Shown: piece after piece, positions 54,025-64,000 of the stretch
Numbering within the stretch: the first letter of the stretch is position 1
Layout: every line of letters starts with the position of its first letter
Assembly: GCA_934047225.1 (NCBI GenBank)
Contig: OW203985.1
Location: 7,147,501-7,211,500, forward strand
Direction of reading: 5' to 3'
DNA length: 64,000 bases
Source: Ypsolopha sequella
Taxonomy: Eukaryota > Arthropoda > Insecta > Lepidoptera > Ypsolophidae
Notes under the pieces: generated by a model
Told to the model about the DNA's origin: nothing
Seen by the model: only the letters and a program-made list of their open reading frames with translations
Database searches by the model: none
Made by a program: the position numbers and the translations under genes

Positions 54025-54878
54025 TGGAAGTCCAGATTGATGGACGATGATTGTTATTTACAGTCACGCAGTTACAACTAAAAGTAAACTCGTCAAACAT
54101 GTACTGGAATATAAAGGCCAAAAATCACTGTTTTTATTAAAATAAAATGAAAATACATAAACTCTGTTCCGCTCGCCTACGGTGACTGTAAAAACGGGAA
54201 CAGTTAAGGGTCCGTATAATGTCAAATGCACAACTTCAAATGACCATTCCACATTTCGTAACTAGTTCAGTCGGTTGAAAAAAATTATATAGATAGAAGG
54301 CTATTATTTCTGATTGGCAAGTTTTTAGCAAAAACGCAATATCTTCAAGTTCACCCTACAAAAAAAGATTACGATGTTACCCCTAAATTTTATTGTTTTC
54401 AAGTGTTAAAGGGCCTTCCTCAATCATACAGCTTCGAAATTTGTATAAAAAATAAGTCAACAAATGGTTTCCGTAGGTCAGTCTTTGAATATTTTAATAA
54501 TTTCATCTAGAAGCCTAGCTTTAATTTAAAAACTTAGTTTTTCGTAAGCGCGTGTTTCTTGGTGGTCGTAACAGCCGTGGTGGCTCAAAGCACGCTATTT
54601 TAAACTAAACGAAAACGACATAGAGTCCAGTTCAGATGAATGCAAAATGATTTGCTCAATCTGACTTTATATACAGCCTTAAAACAATCAATTTGTTTAT
54701 TCATAGCAGGAGCCGGGCAGGATAGGATCCAAACTATGCTCTAATACTCGTAGTGGAACAAGTAAAAAGTTGTCAATAAACTAAGAGTCATTGTTGTAAA
54801 TTGGATTTTATAAGCACCAAATTACTAACGTCAACAAAGGACCACCATGAACTACAAGAGAGACGAGACAAACAAGAC
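54025..54878. other. No recognised gene
   Basis: Nothing found on either strand beyond short frames. Confidence 0.45.
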
Positions 54879-55387
54879 TTAAGAGGATGGCATACCCTAG
54901 CAACTTTTTTTATTACTAGTCTAGCATAATAAGTCTAATGGCGAAGACCTTATTCGCTTTTCATAGAAGCGATTATATGTTGGCTCTTTGGCCTCTTTTT
55001 CTTGGACGCGTAATAAATGATCACACAGCGAAACAACAAATTGGTGAGTTTTTAGCTAATACTGAAATATTATGTAGGGAAAAAATAGTTGATATAGGTA
55101 ACATACCTTCATATTTCTATTGCCTATTTTGTGAGAAAAAAACCAAGTTGATCTTTAAACCGCGTTTTTGAAACGAACATTTGAAAACCAAAAAGAAGAG
55201 GGTAGAAAACATTTTTTTTTTTTGACCAAAAGTATAAATCTTAACACATTGTTTATAGGTGGAATCCCTAGATAAACGATCGATACATCAAATAAATTTT
55301 CTTCAATATGAGGAGAGACCTAATTTCTTACAATGAAACCTTGAAAACCTGGTGTTGTTGATGTTCTAGCGTCAGGTGTCCCGTTAA
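54879..55387 (+). mobile_element. TTAA MITE, 'GAGGATGGCATAC' family (copy 4)
   Basis: TTAAGAGGATGGCATACCC at the left; ends ..GTCAGGTGTCCCGTTAA. Flanking TTAA at 54879-54882 and 55384-55387. Confidence 0.75.
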
Positions 55388-55794
55388 GGCTACTAAATTC
55401 TTATCGTAGGTGTGTGATGGAATTAACTCTAAAAATATAACTATCGAATTTGTTACAAAATATAAAGAAATATTTAACGGCTTAAATAAATTTGCTGAAA
55501 GTAACACGTTGTAATATATTGCTTTCAGCAGTGGGTAAGCAGTCGCAAAATTAAACAAAATACCATAAAAGAATAACAACACGAGAGGTTATGTTTTGGT
55601 GTCATTTTGTTACCATAGATTAATAACGGTTTTTTTATATGCAGGCAAAGGAAGTATTCGTATGCAGCTGTATAGCCCCGTATATCTAAAATTTAAAAGT
55701 TTTTACATTTTTTAATGTAATTAAAGCCACCTAAAAAATTTAGTTTTTTTTTCCTTTTATAGGGAAGGTATCCTATCAACAAAAACATATTCAG

Positions 55795-56225
55795 GCACTT
55801 TTAATGATTTCATCCATCACCCATTGGCCAGTTACGATCTATAATCGACATTTTTTTCATATTTTCTGGTATACCAGTTTCGGAGATAAGAAGGGGGACA
55901 CAGATATTTTTGTGGATTTGATATCCATATTGTAGTTTAAGGATAATATTTTTTTTATTTTTCTTCCTTTTCTCACTTTTGTTTTGGAAATATTTTGAAC
56001 AATTTAGAATTTTTCATATTTTTATTAACACCGTGATATTTGGGCAAATAATGCTATTTTTGTGCCAAATTTCATGTCTTTTTTGTAATAACAATAAAGT
56101 AAATAAATAAATAAATTTCTCTTTAACGGTGCTAAAGTTATGAGGCTGTGACATACGGACAGAAGGACGGGCAACGGAGTCTCACCATAAAGGTTCATTT
56201 GTACCTTTTAGATACTACGGAACTC
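55795..56225 (-). repeat. 'CTTTAGCACCGTT' repeat (copy 3)
   Basis: GGCCAGTTACGATCTATAAT, ACCAGTTTCGGAGATAAG, TTGTTTTGGAAATATTTTGA, AACGGTGCTAAAGTTATGAG and GTCTCACCATAAAGGTTC, in inverse order to 36165-36830. Confidence 0.75.
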
Positions 56226-56448
56226 TTAAAAGAAAAACCATTGCAACCTCATATCGTTCACTATACGACAATTCAGTCAGCTTACGTATTATGATTACTA
56301 TGAGGTAATGCAAAATTTTATATTTAAAACAATGGGTACTAAGATCTGTTCTGAACATTGAGTTATATTATACTTCAATGATTCTGCATTGCTTTTCTGC
56401 ATTATTTATTACATACGGCTCGATTAATATAACGTAGGTATATTAACA

Positions 56449-56547
56449 GGTGGTAGAGCTGATGCCGGGCTCGAGTGTGGAGGTACCGCCATCTTACTTG
56501 GAGACCCCCTCGAAGCAATTCGGGGGAGAGTAAGAGGACAGCTTGTA
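56449..56547 (+). repeat. GC-rich 'GATGCCGGGCTCGA' repeat (copy 3, truncated)
   Basis: Starts GGTGGTAGAGCTGATGCCGG and stops after GAGTAAGAGGACAGCT, where copies 1 and 2 continue. Confidence 0.75.
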
Positions 56548-56954
56548 ACGATCTCAGCCTTTCTCAATCTTATAAAAGTTTATAACCAAGACCAGCTCGG
56601 ACAGTCAGGAGTAATTTTGTTGTATTGGCCATAATCATCTAGGAAGGAATATCTCGGTGTTGTTGTACCGTAGCAATCCAAGGTTGTATTCATTTGCTGA
56701 AAAGAATTGGTGTGACGTTGTCCAAGAAACAGAGAAACTTTTAAGGGTGGTTTAGTCCTGAAAAGAACTGTTTGTTTTGAGGGTTGCGACTACCGCAAGC
56801 AAATTAGCCCCTCCCCGCCAATTCCAGTAGTCGTCACCTTATGTCTGGTTTGCGACTTCCTCCCTCAGTGTGAGAGCCGAGTACAATAATCTTCCAAAAC
56901 CAAAATGATATCTCCCATACTTTCTGAAACTACTTTGAAGACTTTATTAATGTA
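56548..56954. other. Unassigned, moderately GC-rich
   Basis: GAGGGTTGCGACTACCGCAA and GGTTTGCGACTTCCTCCCTC are loosely repeated; no gene recognised. Confidence 0.4.
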
Positions 56955-57472
56955 ATATCCACATTGAGTTTATCTGCCTTGGCATACTCAATACCTTGAC
57001 AAGGTAAAATCACAAAAATTGTAGAATGAGTAGATTATATTTAAATGAAAGATCAATGTCGTTTTCACTTAAATATATTAAAAATTAAGCCTGGCTAATC
57101 CCTCAACTATATATTCTACGACGAGGCGATCATAGTAACAGAGTACCTGAATCTGCCCCAGGCTACAGGAACCTTCGCAAAATATGAAACATTCAAATAA
57201 CCGAACGAATCAGCATTTGAATGTATTGGAAAATAAACAAGCTTGACTCCTTAAGTACTTGTTCATTTCATGTAACTATTCAATTTAAAATGATACCCAT
57301 ATTGAGTTAATCTGCTTTAGTATACTAAGTATTTCGACAAAATAAACATAAGGATTGTTAAATTAAGTACGATATGTTCAAATGAAAGATCGATAATATC
57401 TTCATTTAAACATATTGAGAACAGGCCTGACCAGTCCTCCAATTATGTTACATTTTACGGCGAAGTGGTTTA
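56955..57472. repeat. Tandem duplication of ~180 bp next to the BEL insertion
   Basis: The pairs ATATTGAGTTAATCTGC/CACATTGAGTTTATCTGC, TTAAATGAAAGATCAAT/TCAAATGAAAGATCGAT and AAGCCTGGCTAATCCCTCAA/AGGCCTGACCAGTCCTCCAA show two diverged copies, about 56960-57135 and 57292-57475. Confidence 0.65.
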
Positions 57473-57490
57473 TACGGGGTATTAACCATC

Positions 57491-57639
57491 TGTTCGCGCC
57501 ACTTCTTGTGGCTCTCATACTGCGAGGTAGTTGTGAATTAATATTTGCAACTGTCATTTTCGCTGCATCTCCACCCGCTTAGTTTTGGACGCAAATCAAT
57601 CAGTCGTCAATCAGAAGCCTTTCACGCCGGAGGTATACG
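57491..57639 (+). repeat. 5' LTR, portion matching the visible 3' LTR
   Basis: Every base matches 63852-64000. The LTR certainly extends further right; I could not fix its CA end or the primer binding site by eye. Confidence 0.9.
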
Positions 57640-58441
57640 CTGATTGTCATTCGACTAGGTCCTACCTCGACCCTACCGCCCGCCATTTTGAGATCGCACC
57701 CGCTGTGCGCCTCATTTTCCTCTATTACTATTACGAAGAAGATTAGCCGAGAAGAGCGCAACCAGGCACGAAGAGGAAGAAGAAAACCATCTTGGAGAAC
57801 ACCAGAGACTTGGTGGCTCAGGCGAAGCGTGGTTTGTGGTGCATGCAGCTCCTTCCCAAGGTCAGATCTTTCATCTTCGTAATTATTTCTCTTCACTTCC
57901 CGCTATTTTTAAAACCTATGGTGATACAAAGCACTGCCGTCATATCGCGTGCTCATTTTTTGGCCATTCGAGCCGGATCTAGATCCATTTTAGGCCCTTT
58001 GATCTGCGATCTATAACCATTTTTTGGTATTTCCAACCGCTATCTTCATGTTCTTTGTCTAAAGAACACGTGAATTCCGCTCTAATTTTCATTCTGCCCG
58101 CAGTATTACCCCGCATTCTCGCTCTTATTTGCATTATCTATGCATTAAAACCCCGCATTCGTCAAAATATTAGTGATTCCATTTCCTATATACTGGAAAT
58201 TGTAAATTATCTACAGGGAAATACGCCATTCTGTTAATTTATCCGCTGCGATTATACCATTTGATCATTTCACAGAAAATATTATCTGCCTACCTGCTAA
58301 TTCTTAATATTATCGAGAGGTACTCGTTCACAGGTTCGTCCGCCGCCCGTGTTATCTCTAACTCATTAGCACTATTCTATGTTGTAGTCAGTATAAAACT
58401 TTCGATAGTTCTGATACTTGCCTAACTTTGTACTATATAAC
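57640..58441 (+). other. Rest of 5' LTR and untranslated leader
   Basis: Short frames at 57688-58237 have no recognisable product. TGGTGGCTCAGGCG near 57811 is one candidate tRNA-primer site, unproven. Confidence 0.5.
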
Positions 58442-61400
58442 ATGCCAAATTCCGCAGAAGCTGCAAAATTAAAGATGTCGTATAGTTTAAAGAAGCTTAA
58501 AAATAAAAGACAAGAATTGTTTAATCGCCTTCAGAGAGTTTATGACTTTTCTAAAACCGCTTTAGAGGATGTTTCTTCGGCAGAATTGTTTATGGCCAAT
58601 GTCGAAACATTGGATACTGTACGCTCAGAAATTCATGTAATCATAGATGAAATTAATGACACAGAGGTATTGATAAATCCTAATTTTGAACCAAATTATC
58701 AAAGTTGGTCAGCTTTTGAGGATCTTTACTCCCATTGCAAATACATCAACCGGAAGTTATCACATTCTTCGAAATCGGCTGACTCTAAGGTTAAAGCTCC
58801 ACGTGACATGGAATGTCCCAAAAAACCTACTATCAAGCTTCCAAAACTGGAACTCGTTGGTTTTTCTGGTGAAGCTACTATGTGGCCAACATTCTATGAA
58901 ACATTTAAAACCACGATTCACGATAATCCGGACTTGACCGACAACGAACGAGTACAATACCTGATGGGTAAACTTTCTGGCCGGGCACTTTCGATTTGTT
59001 CTGGAATCACACCGAACGCAACTAACTACGACATAATCTGGAAAACACTCGTTTCTACTTTTCAAGACTCGCGTAGTTTAGCCACTACTTATTTGGATCA
59101 AATGTTTGAATTTCGCCCTTTAACTACCGCTAGTTCAAAAAACTTGGACTTGTTTTTAGACAAGTTCTGTTCCGCTGTTTCGTGTTTAAAATCGCTGAAT
59201 ATTAAAGATCTTTCGGATTTTATCCTTATGTATTTGGCCCTTAAAAAACTTGATGTTGAAACCGCTCGTTCATTTGAAATGTTTAAACGTGGTTCCGATT
59301 TACCCCATTATGATGAATTAATATCATTTTTACGTGAACAAACTAAGATACTGAACCGCACTGCACCCGCAATTACCGCTCCCGCTCCGAACCGCTCCGC
59401 TAATAATAATAACAACAAAACCGGGTACAGTACCAAGTCAACCCATGCTTTTGTCTCCGCTTCGACCAATAATAATTGTTGTCCGCTATGTAAACAATTA
59501 AAACACTATAATTTATATAAGTGTCCCGAATTTGTGAAACTAGATATCGAGAAAAGATTTCAGTTCATCAAATCTAATAACGGTTGCACCAATTGTTTAA
59601 GCATTACGCATAACAACTCCGCTTGTAAATCGTCTTATAATTGCCGCCATTGTAATTGTAAACACCATTCGATGTTGTGCCGCAAACAAAATGTGATGAA
59701 TACTCACACCGCGCTTGGTCAAAATATTACACGCACACATACGCAATCTTCGAGGATGGTGGATCCTGCCGTATCGGCGACTAACACAGAACATATGACT
59801 AATGATTCTCAATCCGTACCAACTGCGAGTAATAATATTTCTTTATGTAACTTACAGCCTAACTCGCAGCGTAATGAAACATGCCTTTTAGGTACAATTC
59901 AAGTGATCGTGAAAGATTCTAACGGTATGTCTGTCCGTCTACGTGCGCTCTGCGACCCTGCGTCACAATCCAGTTTTTCGACGGTTTCCTGTTGTGAGAA
60001 GCTTAACTTAAAATATGAAAAAATTCCCCGCGCTTTTGTTAAGGGCATCGGCTCCTCATCAAACCCAATTAAGGGTGCGACAAACCTTAAATTGTTTTCA
60101 CGATTTGATGATTCGGTTTCAATTTCGCTTGACACTTATGTAATCGACCGTATTACCGACAACTTACCATCGGTGCAGGTGGATTTGTCTACGCTTTCAT
60201 ATTTAAAAGGTATCACACTTGCTGATGAAACCTTTTACTTACCGGGCGAGATTGATATTCTTATCGGTGCATCTTTATTCGCGGATATCTTGTTATCAGG
60301 CCGCGTCTCTGGTCCCCCGGGTACGCCGACGGGATTTCAGACCATCTTCGGTTTTACGCTAATTGGTAATACGCCTGTTTACCAAAATACCGCATGTTCA
60401 ATTTCGTTATGCTCTTATATGGAGATTGAACCGCCAATAGATTTTATTTTACAAAAATTTTGGCAATTAGAAGAGGTGCATTGTGAACCTGCTTCTAGTC
60501 CCGCAAATGATGAATGTGAAAAATTATTTATCAACAATGTGTCACGTGACCCCGCTGGTCGCTATTCGGTTTCTTTACCGTTCGCACGGAATCCTAACAT
60601 ACTAGGAAACTCGTACCATCACGCAAAAAAGTGTTTTATGTCTCTTGAGCGTAGGTTTGTTTCTAACGCAGATTTACGTTCCGAGTATAACAATATAATA
60701 AATGAATACCTAACTAAAGGTTACATATCCCCGCTTCATAATGATGACCAATTATCTCTTGGTTATTATATTCCGCATCATCCCGTAGTGCGTGTTGATA
60801 AATCAACGACAAAGGTGCGTATTTGTATGAATGCCAGTACTAAGACTGACTCCGCTGATGGTACTCGTGTCTCATTAAATGACACGCTGCACACAGGTGC
60901 TAATTTGCAAAACGATTTGTTTTTAATTTTACTTGACTTCCGCTTGTATGAAATCGCTTTTACCTCGGATATCAAACAAATGTTCTTACAAGTTTTGGTT
61001 AACGCCGATGATCGCAAATTTCAAAAGTTTTTATACCGCTTTGACACGTGTTCACCGCTTATCGCTTATCAGTTCAATCGCGTCTGCTTTGGACTACGTA
61101 GTAGCCCTTTCCTTGCGATGAGAGTAGTCAGGAAACTCTGTGAGGATGGGAGTTCATCGTACCCGCTCGCCGCTACTGTAGCCGCACGAAACTGTTACAT
61201 GGACGACATCTGCTATAGCACGCCCACCGTGCAGGGCTCCTTACAGCTCAGAGATGAGCTGGTAGGATTGCTTAAGGCCGGTGGCTTTGAGCTCGTCAAG
61301 TGGTCTAGTAACTGTCAACAGTTACTTGATACACTGCCTGATACTCACCGCTTAAATTCTAGTAAGAATTTTGAAGAACAAACTCAAACTCTTAAAGTTC

Positions 61401-63751
61401 TTGGCTTACAGTGGTCGCCTGATTCTGACGAGTTCTCTTTTACTGTATCGCTAGATAGTCGCCCATGTACTAAACGCAATGTTTTGTCCGTGATAGCACG
61501 TCAGTACGACGTCCTCGGCTTTACCGCTCCTGTGATCTTGTACGCAAAATTACTCTTGCAGAAAATCTGTATTTTAAAATTAGACTGGGATGAAACACTA
61601 CCCTCTGATATTGCGCAGATTTGGCAAAACTATTTGAAGGAGCTACCTGTTTTGCGGGATTTACGTATTAAACGCCACTTAGACGTGTTCCAAAATTCGA
61701 AAATTTCGATAATATCATTTGCAGACGCAAGTGAACGTGGATACGGATGTGTCGTATATATTAGGGTACAAGATGACTCAGACACTTGCACTAGCATTCG
61801 GCTGGTATGCGCAAAGTCAAAAGTCTGTCCACTCAAGACCGTCAGTGTCGCCCGCCTTGAGCTTTGTGCCTCGTTACTCATGTCGAAATTAACTCGTCGT
61901 GTAGTTGACGCTTATAAAATACGTCACAATATTGAACGTATTTACTGTTTTACCGATTCTATGGTAACTTTACACTGGATACATTCCTCACCGCACAGGT
62001 TTAAAACCTTTGTCGCGACGCGTATAACAAAAATAATATCCGCTATTCCCGCTGAATGTTTTTACCATACAGCTGGTTCTCAAAACCCGAGCGACTGTCT
62101 TTCCCGTGGTCTCACTCCCATGCAGTTGATGAGTCACCCGCTCTGGTTCACTGGACCTGCTTGGCTTTATCTGGACGCTAAAGAGTGGCCAATCAAAACA
62201 ATAGAATCAGCTTCTATTGAAGAAAACTTGCCGGAATCAAAAACAATTTCTCTTCCCGCTTTTAGTAATGAAGAACCGCATCCTCTTCTTTCTCTTTCGG
62301 AAAGAATTTCGTCATGGCTTGTGCTTTTACACACAATCATTTACATATACCGATTTTTACGTATTTTACCGCGCTCTAATATTTTTACCGCTACCGATAT
62401 GGATTTCGCTGAAGTTGCATTGATTAAAGCTCTTCAAGCATTTTATTTTCTTGATGAAATAAAAAGATTAAAGTCAAATAAACTTTGTTCTCCCGCTTTA
62501 AATCGACTATCGCCATTTTTAGATAAAAATGGATTGTTACGCGTTGGTGGTCGACTTCGCAACACAGACATGACGTTCGATCAACAACACCCTGTGTTGT
62601 TACCTCGTAAAAATCATATTGTCGAATTGATTATCATTCATTATCATCGCAAAAATTGTCACACTGGACCAGTGGCTTTAATGTCAATAATCCGCCAAAA
62701 ATTTTGGATACTTTCCTGTCGAAATATTGTTCGTCGCGTAATACATAGCTGCAATTATTGTTTTAAGGCGAAGCCGAGACAAACCTTCCCTTTCATGGCA
62801 GATTTACCATCATGCCGCGTTAATGAGGCTAAAGCTTTTGTCCACTGCGCTGTGGATTATTGTGGTCCTATCAGTATCACTCCGTATCGAAAACGTGGAG
62901 TCCGTCCCGTCAAATGTTACCTCTGCATATTTGTATGCCTGGTGACTCGTGCAGTTCACGTTGAATTGGCAACTGATCTTAGCACGAACACTTTTCTTTC
63001 CGCGTTCAAACGTTTTTTATCTAGACGTGGAGCAGTGTCTTTCGTATATTCTGATAATGCTACGAACTTTGTAGGCGCTAGAAATGCCCTCTCAGAAATT
63101 TACAATTTGACAAATTCCGAAGAATTTAAAACGTCTTTCGCGAATGAACTTGCCGATCATAGAATACAATGGAAATTTAATATTCCACGTAGCCCACATT
63201 TTGGGGGACATTATGAGATATATGTCAAAGGATTTAAGACGCATTTGCATAGAGTAGTAGGTACTCAACTGTTGACCTACGAAGAATTATTAACTGTAGT
63301 TACGCAAATAGAATGTGTCATAAATTCTCGTCCGCTTACGCTGCTGAGTGAAGATCCATCTGAACTTAGCGCGTTAACTCCTGCACATTTTCTGATGTCA
63401 ACTCCTTTAAAAGAATTACCCGCTTGCAAGGTGGCTGATGAGCCAGTTAATTTATTACGTCGCTACGCGTTGCTTGATCAAATGGTAGAATCGTTCGCGA
63501 GGCGATGGAAGAATGATTATCTCCATCTTCTCCAGTCTAGAGGAAAATGGAATACACCTACCAACCCAATCAAAATTGGATCTGTTGTCGTTGTAGTTAC
63601 CGACAATACTCCACCGCTTCAATGGCCGCTCGGTGTCATTGTAGCTGTATACCCTGGCAAAGATAATGTCATTAGGGTAGCTTCTGTCAAAACGACGACA
63701 GGTGTTTACAAACGACCTGTCGTGCGTCTTTGCCCTCTCCCATCTCAATAA
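58442..63751 (+). CDS. BEL/Pao Gag-Pol polyprotein, intact
   Basis: 1769 codons from ATG (AACATGCCAAATTCC) to TAA; a longer reading would need a TTG start. Order of domains by residue: Gag with DUF1759-type core (about 120-280; LPKLELVGFSGEATMWPTFY); a Cys/His-rich knuckle region (about 346-416; CPLC..C..C..C); aspartic protease of DUF1758 type (about 499; ALCDPASQSSF, so the catalytic Asp is followed by Pro-Ala); reverse transcriptase with FTSDIKQMF and the catalytic YMDD (about 919-922); RNase H (about 1092; FADASERGYG); integrase zinc-binding H..H..C..C (about 1383-1440) and DDE core with VDYCGP, YSDNATNF and HFGGHYE; C-terminal DUF5641-like tail (about 1686-1766). No stop or frameshift. 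It would replicate the element by reverse transcription in cytoplasmic particles; BEL/Pao elements use one polyprotein. Possibly still functional. Confidence 0.95.
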   Translation: MPNSAEAAKLKMSYSLKKLKNKRQELFNRLQRVYDFSKTALEDVSSAELFMANVETLDTVRSEIHVIIDEINDTEVLINPNFEPNYQSWSAFEDLYSHCKYINRKLSHSSKSADSKVKAPRDMECPKKPTIKLPKLELVGFSGEATMWPTFYETFKTTIHDNPDLTDNERVQYLMGKLSGRALSICSGITPNATNYDIIWKTLVSTFQDSRSLATTYLDQMFEFRPLTTASSKNLDLFLDKFCSAVSCLKSLNIKDLSDFILMYLALKKLDVETARSFEMFKRGSDLPHYDELISFLREQTKILNRTAPAITAPAPNRSANNNNNKTGYSTKSTHAFVSASTNNNCCPLCKQLKHYNLYKCPEFVKLDIEKRFQFIKSNNGCTNCLSITHNNSACKSSYNCRHCNCKHHSMLCRKQNVMNTHTALGQNITRTHTQSSRMVDPAVSATNTEHMTNDSQSVPTASNNISLCNLQPNSQRNETCLLGTIQVIVKDSNGMSVRLRALCDPASQSSFSTVSCCEKLNLKYEKIPRAFVKGIGSSSNPIKGATNLKLFSRFDDSVSISLDTYVIDRITDNLPSVQVDLSTLSYLKGITLADETFYLPGEIDILIGASLFADILLSGRVSGPPGTPTGFQTIFGFTLIGNTPVYQNTACSISLCSYMEIEPPIDFILQKFWQLEEVHCEPASSPANDECEKLFINNVSRDPAGRYSVSLPFARNPNILGNSYHHAKKCFMSLERRFVSNADLRSEYNNIINEYLTKGYISPLHNDDQLSLGYYIPHHPVVRVDKSTTKVRICMNASTKTDSADGTRVSLNDTLHTGANLQNDLFLILLDFRLYEIAFTSDIKQMFLQVLVNADDRKFQKFLYRFDTCSPLIAYQFNRVCFGLRSSPFLAMRVVRKLCEDGSSSYPLAATVAARNCYMDDICYSTPTVQGSLQLRDELVGLLKAGGFELVKWSSNCQQLLDTLPDTHRLNSSKNFEEQTQTLKVLGLQWSPDSDEFSFTVSLDSRPCTKRNVLSVIARQYDVLGFTAPVILYAKLLLQKICILKLDWDETLPSDIAQIWQNYLKELPVLRDLRIKRHLDVFQNSKISIISFADASERGYGCVVYIRVQDDSDTCTSIRLVCAKSKVCPLKTVSVARLELCASLLMSKLTRRVVDAYKIRHNIERIYCFTDSMVTLHWIHSSPHRFKTFVATRITKIISAIPAECFYHTAGSQNPSDCLSRGLTPMQLMSHPLWFTGPAWLYLDAKEWPIKTIESASIEENLPESKTISLPAFSNEEPHPLLSLSERISSWLVLLHTIIYIYRFLRILPRSNIFTATDMDFAEVALIKALQAFYFLDEIKRLKSNKLCSPALNRLSPFLDKNGLLRVGGRLRNTDMTFDQQHPVLLPRKNHIVELIIIHYHRKNCHTGPVALMSIIRQKFWILSCRNIVRRVIHSCNYCFKAKPRQTFPFMADLPSCRVNEAKAFVHCAVDYCGPISITPYRKRGVRPVKCYLCIFVCLVTRAVHVELATDLSTNTFLSAFKRFLSRRGAVSFVYSDNATNFVGARNALSEIYNLTNSEEFKTSFANELADHRIQWKFNIPRSPHFGGHYEIYVKGFKTHLHRVVGTQLLTYEELLTVVTQIECVINSRPLTLLSEDPSELSALTPAHFLMSTPLKELPACKVADEPVNLLRRYALLDQMVESFARRWKNDYLHLLQSRGKWNTPTNPIKIGSVVVVVTDNTPPLQWPLGVIVAVYPGKDNVIRVASVKTTTGVYKRPVVRLCPLPSQ

Positions 63752-63851
63752 CTCCTTTCTTTGCCCCCGCTTCAAAATTTCGTTATTCTCTGTCTTATTT
63801 TTACTTTTCTATTCTTATTTTAAAACCAATGGTTTTAACGCCGGGGGCAAA
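63752..63851 (+). other. 3' untranslated region and polypurine tract
   Basis: Pyrimidine-rich from 63752, then CCGGGGGCAAA immediately before TGTTCG; the G/A-rich end is the likely plus-strand primer. Confidence 0.75.
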
Positions 63852-64000
63852 TGTTCGCGCCACTTCTTGTGGCTCTCATACTGCGAGGTAGTTGTGAATT
63901 AATATTTGCAACTGTCATTTTCGCTGCATCTCCACCCGCTTAGTTTTGGACGCAAATCAATCAGTCGTCAATCAGAAGCCTTTCACGCCGGAGGTATACG
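63852..64000 (+). repeat. 3' LTR (start only)
   Basis: Identical to 57491-57639; the window ends inside it. Confidence 0.95.

Larger units (their letters stand above)
57491..64000 (+). mobile_element. BEL/Pao LTR retrotransposon, nearly complete
   Basis: A 5' LTR beginning TGTTCGCGCCACTTCTTGTG at 57491, a leader, one Gag-Pol frame (58442-63751), a polypurine tract, and the start of the 3' LTR at 63852, cut by the window end. The two LTRs are identical over all 149 comparable bases, which implies recent insertion. CCATC at 57486-57490 would be the 5-bp target duplication; its partner is outside the window. The inserted DNA has a more balanced base composition than its surroundings. Confidence 0.95.

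Noticed and set aside
57688..58237. Small frames in the BEL leader as accessory genes
   Set aside because: No recognisable motif or conserved position known for BEL/Pao elements; probably leader sequence.
58418..58441. Extension of Gag-Pol to a start at 58418
   Set aside because: That codon is TTG; the first ATG is at 58442 in a reasonable context.

Overview
This window looks like AT-rich, repeat-dense nuclear DNA from a moth or butterfly. The evidence is a Helitron 3' end typical of Lepidoptera (hairpin, then GGTCAGCTAG), lepidopteran-type non-LTR and BEL/Pao retroelements, piggyBac-type TTAA elements, and families of dispersed repeats sharing the 'gtacggaaccct' and 'gacagacggacag' motifs. 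There are no operons. Host coding sequence is limited to small exons separated by long introns full of transposons.

Host genes. Two exons on the + strand, 2834-2905 and 5422-5594, encode the sixth and seventh transmembrane helices of a rhodopsin-class neuropeptide receptor, most like the CCK/sulfakinin receptors (CWTPLHVLNT, then SCCNPITYCFMNRKFR). Their reading phases join exactly. The earlier exons must lie before base 1. The C-terminal tail may end in a GC-rich exon near 6232-6292, or may continue through 6219-6295 to an exon at 27448-27548; both are inferences. A second gene may start at 48119, where a Kozak-like ATG is followed six codons later by a GTAAGT donor.

Transposable elements fill most of the rest. 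The right end (57491-64000) is an almost complete BEL/Pao retrotransposon with an uninterrupted 1769-codon Gag-Pol frame; its two LTRs are identical over the 149 bases visible in both, so it is young. Older coding relics are a frameshifted piggyBac transposase (7608-8752), non-LTR RT and C-terminal pieces (11869-12397, 20840-20945, 26535-26660, 44815-45135, 46573-46855), a Tc1/mariner transposase fragment (48955-49330) and a Gypsy C-terminus split by a MITE (31215-31775). Many non-autonomous elements share TTAA target duplications, several with GGCG ends. One of them sits inside another, and a related copy at 34031 preserves the empty target site.

Most unusual structures: (1) a 1768-bp array of 221 octamers (consensus CGATACNN, 24765-26532) that keeps its 8-bp phase from end to end, is open in all six frames and abuts the 3' end of a LINE; (2) a perfect 61-bp inverted repeat with an 18-nt loop (41157-41296) inserted in a MITE between 12-bp direct repeats; (3) several other long foldbacks (11186, 17988, 30074, 32534, 53538, 53772); (4) a 430-bp element packed with GAGAAC and TCTCGCGAGA motifs (35326-35754).

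Regions not listed as features are AT-rich sequence in which I recognised nothing.
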